A DNA stretch of 16,777 bases from Deltaproteobacteria bacterium (GTDB taxonomy: Bacteria > Desulfobacterota > Desulfobacteria > Desulfobacterales > Desulfatirhabdiaceae): NCBI GenBank assembly GCA_026388755.1, contig JAPLJE010000303.1:1-16777 (forward strand). The letters run 5' to 3'. The first letter of the stretch is position 1, and each line of letters begins with the position of its first letter. Position numbers and translations under genes: made by a program. This document shows positions 9,036 through 15,387 of this stretch, piece after piece. The notes beneath the pieces are model-generated. The model did not search any database. It saw only the letters and a list, made by a program, of their open reading frames with translations, and was not told the origin of the DNA.

Positions 9036-9404
9036 TCAGGTGTTTTCTACAGGAACCTCAGACTGAGGAGGATCTTGTTGCAGCGTTGGGCCCTGATATT
9101 TACTCAGTTCGCTCTTCAGGGCCGTTATGGTTTCCATCTGGGAATTGAGGGTTCCGTTTAAGCTCTTAATAATTTTATTATTTTTGAACCGAAAAGACAG
9201 GCCATAAAAATAGGAAATCAGAAGCCCGGCAAAAAAAGCCCCCAGAATCAGCTGTGCGTTTATGATCCCGACTGAAAAAGACCCGGCAATCCACAGGTTC
9301 ATCTGAAGGTTGGCCGAAGTCGATAAATACCCCATGTTCTGATAAATAATCAGGCCTGAAAAGCCCAGTGCCGCAAGCAAGAGTGCAATTCGGATTTTTT
9401 TCAT
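9036..9404 (-). CDS. LapA-domain (DUF1049) inner-membrane protein
   Basis: A 122-residue protein with two membrane helices (about 5-22, [18 protein letters not shown], and 48-66, [19 protein letters not shown]). A cytoplasmic tail with a probable short coiled coil follows (about 75-102, [27 protein letters not shown]), then a Pro/Gln-rich end. This layout, with the asparagine after the first helix (IYQN), is that of lipopolysaccharide assembly protein A-domain proteins. In E. coli LapA partners LapB in controlling LpxC and LPS level; whether this short relative does the same is unproven. AAGGAG lies six bases before the ATG. The stop is 11 bases from the mutS start, so the two are probably co-transcribed. 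The link with mutS is likely positional only. Confidence 0.75.
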   Translation of the reverse strand: MKKIRIALLLAALGFSGLIIYQNMGYLSTSANLQMNLWIAGSFSVGIINAQLILGAFFAGLLISYFYGLSFRFKNNKIIKSLNGTLNSQMETITALKSELSKYQGPTLQQDPPQSEVPVENT

Positions 9405-9472
9405 GGGTCACTCCTTTTATTGCCGTATTAATGTCTTCTGCTTTGGAATGCGAAGACGCAATCCGCGTCAGG

Positions 9473-9958
9473 TTAAATCGTTTGGCCCAGCTGTGAGAAT
9501 AACGGTTTCAAAGAATCAAAAGTGGCTTTCAGATGCTCGGGAATGACGCGAATGTCTGCAAAAACGGTCAGGGCATTCGTGTCACCGAACCATCTGGGAA
9601 CAACATGAAAATGCAGGTGTTCTTCGATACCGGCTCCGGCCACTTTGCCGAGATTGAGGCCAACATTAAAACCATCTGGATTCATGATTTCCTTCTCGAT
9701 ATGAATCGCTTTTTCAACGGTTACCAGAAGATCCCGCATTTCATTCCGAGAAAGCTCATCCAGCCGGGACAAATGCCGAATGGGTGCGACTAGAAGGTGA
9801 CCGTTGATATACGGGTATTTATTCATGACCACAAGGGTGGTATCGCCTTTGTAAAGGGTCAGGTCATCATGAATTGTCAACGCACGACAAAACACACATC
9901 CGCTTTCTTTTTCAGCCTTGATATACTCAATGCGCCAGGGAGCCCACATGGTTTCCAA
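9473..9958 (-). CDS. HIT-family nucleotide hydrolase/phosphorylase
   Basis: A histidine-triad protein of 161 residues. The triad HLHFHVVPRW places His at 114, 116 and 118, with H116 the expected nucleophile. A CxxC (C21, C24) near the start matches the metal-binding subgroup, and the opening METMWAPWRIEYI is the hallmark of bacterial HIT proteins related to Ap4A phosphorylase and galactose-1-phosphate uridylyltransferase. It probably hydrolyses nucleoside polyphosphates or nucleoside phosphoramidates in the cytoplasm; the substrate cannot be told. I chose the TTG at 9958 because AGAGGA lies eight bases before it, while the ATG at 9949 would be 17 bases away; family members also begin with MET before the tryptophan. 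A longer frame back to ATG 9988 lacks family support. Next gene is lapA, 68 bases on. Confidence 0.9.
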   Translation of the reverse strand: METMWAPWRIEYIKAEKESGCVFCRALTIHDDLTLYKGDTTLVVMNKYPYINGHLLVAPIRHLSRLDELSRNEMRDLLVTVEKAIHIEKEIMNPDGFNVGLNLGKVAGAGIEEHLHFHVVPRWFGDTNALTVFADIRVIPEHLKATFDSLKPLFSQLGQTI

Positions 9959-9966
9959 AATTACCG

Positions 9967-9972
9967 TCCTCT
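9967..9972 (-). promoter_or_regulatory. Ribosome-binding site of the HIT gene
   Basis: AGAGGA on the minus strand, eight bases before TTG 9958 and 17 before ATG 9949. It supports the TTG start. Confidence 0.5.
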
Positions 9973-10092
9973 TGATATGAAAGCGCAAAGTTTAAGGAGC
10001 AAGCCTGCTCACAACCCAGCCAATAACCCATCGCCTCATTAACTAAAGATCAAGGTCAATGAGCCGCAACTTACGCTGTAAATGCCAAAAAC

Positions 10093-10801
10093 TCAACATT
10101 TTTTTCCCCTGAGCGGAATGACTTCAAGGCTTCCCCAGAGGCCCATGTCTTTTCCGATAATGACCACCAGTCCGGACACTCCTGGGATGCATTTCCCGAA
10201 ATGGATCGCGCTTGAGATATCTCTGGCCGATCGAACACGGTTACCCACGGCCGTTGCAACCGCATCGGCAAGCGCACAGGAGTCGGACATCACGCATACT
10301 GCATCGGCCTTTCCAAAACTCAGTGAATGTCCGACGGTCCCGGATGAGGTACACAGGGCAACCGGATGGGTGGTTGAATCCACCTTCAGCCCGATTTTCA
10401 GACTCAAAGGGGAGCCACCGGCATAAATTCCGACAATGACCGGCAACCGCGTTTTAAAAAACGTATCCCCACCGTTTTCTACAATGACTTCTTCTGAAAC
10501 CTGAAGCAGGCCGCTGCCGACAGCTTCAGAAATGGCGCCGCCCGCGGCGCGCGCGCGCTGTTGCGGGAGCTGGCCCTGAAATGTGCCAGGGCATAAGGGT
10601 TTTCAGAAACTCAGGATATTGCTCGATATAGCTTTCCAGATGACCCCGATGGGTCAAAATCAACTCCCGGGTCATTGATTCCAGCGGAATCGATGCACTG
10701 ACCATCAGATCGGTTTCCTCAACCGTAATCTGAAATATTGTCAGTCTGTTGCTATGAATAAGATTTCGATAGGATCGAAGCTGATTTTTCATATCACCCA
10801 A
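10093..10801 (-). pseudogene. UPF0280 (ApbE-like) family protein, frameshifted
   Basis: Two adjacent reading frames together match a UPF0280-type protein of about 233 residues. The first part (10801 or ATG 10792 down to about 10558) holds SYRNLIHSNRLTIFQITVEE and the second (to 10093) has EVIVENGGDTFF, KIGLKVDSTTHPVALCTSSG and SCALADAVATAVGNRV. The DAVATAVGN and ENGGD phrases resemble the ApbE/FMN-transferase fold. Function is not established; family members sit near homocysteine-synthesis genes in methanogens and sulfate reducers, which are not present here. The frame is lost in the GC-rich stretch containing (GC)6 at 10547-10558; a seventh GC would restore ATARARAAGGAISEAVG. A second shift is possible at A7 (10099-10105): with one A fewer the protein would run on to 10071 instead of ending LRGKKC. 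Either a slipped gene or sequence error. Confidence 0.75.
10547..10558. repeat. (GC)6 microsatellite at the UPF0280 frameshift
   Basis: Six GC units in a row, unusual in a window of moderate GC content. The two halves of the UPF0280 gene lie in different frames on either side, and changing the run by one unit (to seven) puts them in one frame. Confidence 0.85.
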
Positions 10802-11047
10802 AATCCAGCCGATTTATAAAAACATCTGTTTCAATTTCAGTAATATCCATCACAAATTCAGCGAGGAAAATAATCAGCAAACCGGAAACTTGCTTCGGAT
10901 ATTCATGATGATATCCTTCAGCACCGTATTCCCAATGTCTTAATCAAGAATATATCCTGCGCAGTCTGGTTGATTCCCTCTGGAATCTCAGTAAAAATCC
11001 GGCTTCAACCAGCTTCCTGCATGGCAAGAATGAACGCCTTGTTATCT
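10802..11047 (-). other. Intergenic stretch with a possible decayed or tiny gene
   Basis: These 246 bases between the HD-GYP and UPF0280 genes hold no intact gene that I recognise. On the minus strand, a frame that ends with TGA at 10794-10796 reads HWEYGAEGYHHEYPKQVSG and later MDITEIETDVFINRLDFG. Its stop lies just one base before the ATG 10792 of the UPF0280 gene, a spacing typical of translational coupling. A second frame further upstream reads FTEIPEGINQTAQDIFLIKT between stops. These look protein-like, and may be parts of one frameshifted gene, but I could not match them to a family. No terminator hairpin followed by a T run was seen. Confidence 0.3.
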
Positions 11048-12382
11048 TTATTGGGTTTCGGTTACAAATCCTTTTTTTTCGAAAGCAAACTGAGGCAGAT
11101 GATCTTTGTATCGCTGCTGTATGGATCTAATCATTGATAGACAGGAATTATTGAGAAAGATATCCACGAGTTCAGGATCGAATTGGGCGCCTGCTTCTTT
11201 TTCAATGTAGTAACAGACTTCGTTTTCACTCCATGCTTCTTTATAGTACCGTTTGGTACTTAGGGCATCATAGACATCTGCAAGGGCTACGATTCGGGCA
11301 AAAATCGGTATATCCTCCTTTTTTTTCCCATTTTTTAAGATGCTTTCTATTTTTTGAATAAGCGATTCATCAGCTGCATCAGGACAGTCTCCAAGCATTT
11401 TCTGAATATCCTCATCTATATGAGTGGCAATATTCACCTCTCCGGGATAGCCTTTTCCATCCCATCTCTCATGGTGGTTCAATGCCACTTCGCAAGCCAT
11501 GTCATCAAATTTCGACTGGCGGTCTGAAAACAACTGCGCCCCCCAGATGGTGTGCAGTTTCATAACCATGAATTCACTTTTTTTCAATCGCCCCGGCTTT
11601 TGCAGGATACGGTCGATAATCGCAACCTTACCCACATCGTGAAGCATGGCTGCGCTCCGGAGAATATCCCGGTTTCTATCAATTTCCTTATTAGACACGG
11701 AATGTCTTTTTGCCCATCGCTCATAAAGTTCAACCGAATAAGCTCCGACGCGGTTCACATGAGGCCCTGTTTCTATTGGATCACGCATTTCAGCCGTTCG
11801 GATCATTCTGAGCAGCAGAGCGCGGGTCATCTGGGCGCGTTCCAAAGCAACAGCGGCAATACTGGCAAAGAGCATCATCATTTTTTCATCCTGATCGACA
11901 AAAGCAATAACATTTCTCCCCTCATCCTGAGCATTGATAATCTGCAGCACTCCCAAGACATCTCCGCTTCCAACCTTGAGAGGAATGGTCAGCATGGATC
12001 GGGTACGATAATCACCCTTCTGATCAAATTCTTTTCCGAATTCGTAAGTAGCTTCGGGTTCAATATTATAACCATCAAGGATATTTAGGGATCTTCCCTC
12101 GGTTGCCACATAACCGGCAATGGTTTTGTTATTAATCGGAACGCTAAATGTGGAATAAATCAGCTTCTCCCCTTTTCCCAGACGCCGCTGTAAGGTGTCA
12201 TTCTGAGTGTAGGTAAAATGAAGATGATCTTCATTGCGGATATAAATAGACCCTGCGTCTGCATTGACAAACCTCCGGGCTTCGGTCAGGAGGTGTTCCA
12301 TTAGAATATCCAAATCCTGAACCTGGTTCAATTTGATTCCCAGTTCCATCAGCGCATTCAATTTTTCTGTTTCACTTAACAT
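11048..12382 (-). CDS. GAF and HD-GYP cyclic-di-GMP phosphodiesterase-like protein
   Basis: A 444-residue soluble signalling protein. Residues about 8-185 form a GAF domain (LMEHLLTEARRFVNADAGSI, RSMLTIPLKVGSGDVLGVLQ), which senses small molecules or redox state. Residues about 190-415 form an HD-GYP domain that in active members breaks down cyclic di-GMP. The metal-binding HD is H248-D249 in MLHDVGKVAIID, followed by NHHERWDGKGYPGE (302-315) with an intact GYP at 311-313 and ARIVALADVYDALSTKRYY at 362-380, so activity is expected. About 45 extra residues (around 315-358) separate GYP from the ARI...D segment, longer than usual. AGGAG lies seven bases before the ATG. It is separated from the dGTPase gene by 280 bases, so it probably has its own promoter. 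No transmembrane helix or response-regulator domain. Confidence 0.92.
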   Translation of the reverse strand: MLSETEKLNALMELGIKLNQVQDLDILMEHLLTEARRFVNADAGSIYIRNEDHLHFTYTQNDTLQRRLGKGEKLIYSTFSVPINNKTIAGYVATEGRSLNILDGYNIEPEATYEFGKEFDQKGDYRTRSMLTIPLKVGSGDVLGVLQIINAQDEGRNVIAFVDQDEKMMMLFASIAAVALERAQMTRALLLRMIRTAEMRDPIETGPHVNRVGAYSVELYERWAKRHSVSNKEIDRNRDILRSAAMLHDVGKVAIIDRILQKPGRLKKSEFMVMKLHTIWGAQLFSDRQSKFDDMACEVALNHHERWDGKGYPGEVNIATHIDEDIQKMLGDCPDAADESLIQKIESILKNGKKKEDIPIFARIVALADVYDALSTKRYYKEAWSENEVCYYIEKEAGAQFDPELVDIFLNNSCLSMIRSIQQRYKDHLPQFAFEKKGFVTETQ

Positions 12383-12662
12383 GACATGCTCCTGAATAAA
12401 ACAAAGATAACATTAATATTCTATGGTTTCAGAAATATTGTTGGATTATTTTCAGGAGTTGGTACTTCCGGGTCTGAAAATTTATTCATCAACGATATTG
12501 GACTGCCCTTTCATCACTTTCTATATACCGTCCTGCATAAGAGATCGCATTCCCTCATTTATTGCAATCTTCCTTTATTTCCAGTGACTCTGACAGTACG
12601 CTATTGTTGCAAGAATCGGAAGTTAATCCATGGAAAAGATGAGTGCAAATCATACTGGAAAG
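12383..12662. other. 280-base intergenic region, no gene seen
   Basis: Lies between the end of the dGTPase gene and the start of the HD-GYP gene, both on the minus strand. It is AT-rich and probably carries the HD-GYP promoter, but I could not find convincing -35/-10 or sigma-54 elements. A reading frame on the plus strand here has no family resemblance and no good ribosome-binding site. No strong hairpin with a T run marks a terminator for the dGTPase operon. Confidence 0.4.
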
Positions 12663-13835
12663 CTAAAAAGGTCGCTGGGTTGGTCGAAGATCTTCAGGAC
12701 ACTGGGCCAGAAAATATCGGTCCGTCATTCCGGCAATAAAATCCCGCACGATTTCAGCCGGTCGATGACCGTGAAGGTAGTCATCTGACATATCCTTTAG
12801 AAATCCCGAAAAAATCACTGATTTTCGATTCTCTTTTTCAATATCGGACAGGTACCGTTCGAACAGCAGATGAAACAGACTGCGAATAACAGCTGTATGG
12901 CTTTTTATCTCAGGACTCAAATAGATGCGCTCGAGATTGAAGGCTTTTAGAGATTCAAGGGCCTCGGAGACTTCAGGACTGAAGGCCGTGTAGGTGTTCT
13001 GAAAACTGTTTTGAATGATGTCTGTAACCAGGCGATAGACAATGGTTCCATTGGTGCTTCCAAGTACCTTGACGCTTTTGGGGGGAAGATCGGATCGCCG
13101 GATCATGTTCAGGCGAATGGCATCTTCAATGTCCCTGCCAATATAGCTGACGGTGTCTGCCATACGGACCACACACCCTTCAAGAGTCATAGGTGTCAGC
13201 CCAATGGCCGGATTATTTTGTTTTGTAGTCATTTCATTATCAAGCGTTTCAAAAGTCTTTGCTCGAAAGGGCTCGAGCCGCTGATTATGAATCTCGCCAT
13301 CATGACAGAGAACGCCGTCCAACGTCTGAAGGCAAAGGTTCCAACCCTTTCCCTTACGTTCAACCCGATCCAGAAACTGGACGCTTTGAAGGTTGTGAAG
13401 AAAAGAGCCGACTCCGTTTGCCCGGCAGATTTCAGATAAAAACTTTTCGCCGTCATGGCCAAAAGGCGTATGGCCGATGTCATGACCCAGGGAGATGGCT
13501 TCAATCAGGTCTTCATTCAGGCCTAGAAATCTGCCGATGGTTCGAGCGATTTTGGAAACCAGTTGAACGTGAAGTACCCGGTGGGTGATGTGGTCATTCT
13601 GAACCAGATAAAAAACCTGGGTTTTGTCGATATAGCGGGTATAGGCAAGGGAGTGGAGAATCCGGTCTCCATCAATTGAAAACGACTGGCGAAAATCGGC
13701 GTCTTCATGCGGATCTGGAACACGCCGAATGCCATACTGACTGAATGCTCCAATCGGGCAGAGGTAATCCATCTCCCGCTGGTTTAATGCCTGCTGAACA
13801 ACATGGGCAACAGAATCAGATTTCGCCATTTTCAA
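12663..13835 (-). CDS. dgt: Deoxyguanosinetriphosphate triphosphohydrolase (dGTPase/dNTPase)
   Basis: A 390-residue HD-domain enzyme that hydrolyses dGTP, or dNTPs generally, to deoxynucleoside and triphosphate, helping to set the dNTP pool. The metal site is complete: H89 in THRVLHVQ, H118-D119 in SLGHDIGHTPFGHDGE, and D227 in RMADTVSYIGRD. KTQVF (71-75) is also characteristic. The N-terminal REMDYLCPIGAFSQYGIRR matches the short Dgt subfamily rather than the long E. coli type. The gene overlaps the end of the ATP-grasp gene by 20 bases. GGAG lies seven bases before TTG 13835 and 13 bases before ATG 13829, so the TTG start is slightly preferred. The overlap implies translational coupling with the ATP-grasp gene. 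Confidence 0.93.
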   Translation of the reverse strand: MKMAKSDSVAHVVQQALNQREMDYLCPIGAFSQYGIRRVPDPHEDADFRQSFSIDGDRILHSLAYTRYIDKTQVFYLVQNDHITHRVLHVQLVSKIARTIGRFLGLNEDLIEAISLGHDIGHTPFGHDGEKFLSEICRANGVGSFLHNLQSVQFLDRVERKGKGWNLCLQTLDGVLCHDGEIHNQRLEPFRAKTFETLDNEMTTKQNNPAIGLTPMTLEGCVVRMADTVSYIGRDIEDAIRLNMIRRSDLPPKSVKVLGSTNGTIVYRLVTDIIQNSFQNTYTAFSPEVSEALESLKAFNLERIYLSPEIKSHTAVIRSLFHLLFERYLSDIEKENRKSVIFSGFLKDMSDDYLHGHRPAEIVRDFIAGMTDRYFLAQCPEDLRPTQRPF

Positions 13836-14601
13836 TCATGGACTCCATCAGGTGAAAATAATCAATACCCGCCTGCCGGAAGCCTTCCTTGCCATATTTC
13901 ATATTGGCTTCAATGACATAAAATTGACCATTGCATTGACAGATGTCAATTCCCACATCATCCCAGTGGCATTTCTGAGCCGTATAAAGGGCAAGATCCA
14001 GAGCAGCGCGTGGAACCGGATCAAGTTTAATGGTTCCGCCAACCGCCACATTGGAACGGAAATCACCCGCAGGCGCAATCCGCCAGTACGCATGAACCAC
14101 TTGGTTCCCGATCACAACCACGCGAATGTCCCGATCTATGGGCAGATATTCCTGAATATAAGCTGTGGAAGTGATCAGGGTGTAGCGCTCCAGATCTTCT
14201 GGGGTCTGAATTCGAAAAACGCCCCTTCCCATCGCTGAACCTCTGGGGATTTTGGCTATAAATGGAAAATGAAAATGCTGGCAGATGGAGGCCATCTGCC
14301 GCTTTCCATAAAATACTCGGGTCAGCGGATGGGGAATACCCAAAATATTGTAAAGGGCGGTTTGCTTGATCTTGTCCTGAACATATTTATAGGTATGGTA
14401 ACTCGGAAAGGTGGCAATACCTGCGGTATCCAAAAGATCGGCATAAAACGGCGACGGATAATAAACCTTTCGGCAACGGAGAATAAGCTCGGCTTCGGCT
14501 GAGGTGTAGTCGGCAAAATTTGGCTTAACGCCGATGGTGATGACATTTCGGCAAGATTTCAGGCGGGCTTCAAGGGCAACGGCTTTAATAGGTAGGGTCA
14601 T
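13816..14601 (-). CDS. RimK-like ATP-grasp ligase, substrate unknown
   Basis: A 261-residue ATP-grasp protein resembling RimK and related carboxylate-amine ligases, which activate a carboxylate as acyl-phosphate and join it to an amine. After an N-terminal region with a Rossmann-like look (VITIGVKPNFADYTSAEAEL), the ATP-grasp fold shows K117 in PFIAKIPRG, a glycine-rich loop GSAMGRGVF (121-129), YIQEYLPIDRDIRVVVIG (148-165), and the magnesium-binding set D219 in GIDICQCNG and E231/N233 in VIEANMKYG. Substrate cannot be deduced; RimK relatives act on peptides, coenzyme F420 or tetrahydromethanopterin, or small amino acids. AAGGA lies five bases before the ATG. It follows the lipoprotein gene by seven bases and overlaps dgt by 20, so it sits in the middle of a tight operon. 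Confidence 0.85.
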   Translation of the reverse strand: MTLPIKAVALEARLKSCRNVITIGVKPNFADYTSAEAELILRCRKVYYPSPFYADLLDTAGIATFPSYHTYKYVQDKIKQTALYNILGIPHPLTRVFYGKRQMASICQHFHFPFIAKIPRGSAMGRGVFRIQTPEDLERYTLITSTAYIQEYLPIDRDIRVVVIGNQVVHAYWRIAPAGDFRSNVAVGGTIKLDPVPRAALDLALYTAQKCHWDDVGIDICQCNGQFYVIEANMKYGKEGFRQAGIDYFHLMESMIENGEI

Positions 14602-14608
14602 GGATTCC

Positions 14609-15382
14609 TTATCCCTGCGGCGTAATCACAAACATATCCGAAGACACAGGCGCATTGGGCCAAAATTTATCGATATCCAGTTGAAAACCAGACCCGTCAT
14701 CATTGTTGAAAACGAGCCTGGCAGGAATCCGGAAGTCTTCAACTTCTGTTTCTCCTTTAAAATCCACACGGTAGGCCAATTGGCCCTTAAGGGTAAATAT
14801 CTCTATTCGCTGAACCCGCATTTGGGACTGATCCAGGTATATCTTTTCTATTTCGATTCCCTTCTCCCCCAATAGCGATAATATATAACCGCTTGGGGAT
14901 CGTGCTGGAACCAATGTGCTCGACTGATATTTCCGAATAGGAATAACTCCGGAAATCAGCCTGATGAGGTCTCCTGCAGTCACGGGAATAGACACGAGTT
15001 TCTCCAGGTTGGGATCTTGAATCTCAGCTTGATAAAAACTATCCTGACTATAAGATAGCAGGTAAAACCGGTTGCCATCGGCTGCCATGCTGGCCACGGG
15101 AAATCCAGTGATTCCCTGTATCACAACTCGAATTTTGTCCGGCCGAGCGCCTGTCCAAGCCGATCGAACCACCTGAGTGCTGTCGCCTTTCCAGAGTTTT
15201 ATCTTCCCCGTACCTTTGAAGGTCAAAAGATCCGCGTTAAGCTGACTGAGATTCAGCAAGATTCTGGTAACTTCCGGTGATTCCGGCAGATTGACAATCT
15301 GTGAAGGGGTTTGGCTTGGCATACAGCATCCGGTTACCAGTAAGGCAATAGCAAGCAGCCACGCAAAAGAAGCGTAACGCAT
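14609..15382 (-). CDS. LolB/DUF4292-like outer-membrane lipoprotein
   Basis: A 257-residue lipoprotein. The signal peptide ends in the lipobox VTGC with C19 as the lipidated residue. The mature part resembles the LolA/LolB-type beta-barrel-like fold (DUF4292): LLTFKGTGKIKLWKGDS (strand-rich), RPDKIRVVIQGITGFPVASMAADG, LSGV/LISGVIPI segment, and a C-terminal VDFKGETEVEDFRIPARLVF. LolB receives lipoproteins at the outer membrane; in delta-type bacteria these relatives are usually encoded right after a large TPR protein, as here, and may help envelope assembly. Role is inferred from fold and context only. Its start lies five bases after the TPR stop; AAGGGGG lies 11 bases before the ATG, inside the end of the TPR gene, so the two are probably coupled. 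Confidence 0.75.
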   Translation of the reverse strand: MRYASFAWLLAIALLVTGCCMPSQTPSQIVNLPESPEVTRILLNLSQLNADLLTFKGTGKIKLWKGDSTQVVRSAWTGARPDKIRVVIQGITGFPVASMAADGNRFYLLSYSQDSFYQAEIQDPNLEKLVSIPVTAGDLIRLISGVIPIRKYQSSTLVPARSPSGYILSLLGEKGIEIEKIYLDQSQMRVQRIEIFTLKGQLAYRVDFKGETEVEDFRIPARLVFNNDDGSGFQLDIDKFWPNAPVSSDMFVITPQG

Positions 15383-15387
15383 AGCGT

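Noticed and set aside
9455..9469. Hairpin GACGC-AATCC-GCGTC after the HIT gene as a terminator
   Set aside because: Only five base pairs and not followed by a T run on the minus strand.
12386..12739. Plus-strand frame of 117 codons in the gap upstream of the HD-GYP gene
   Set aside because: Runs into the dGTPase gene on the other strand, no recognisable domain and no good ribosome-binding site.
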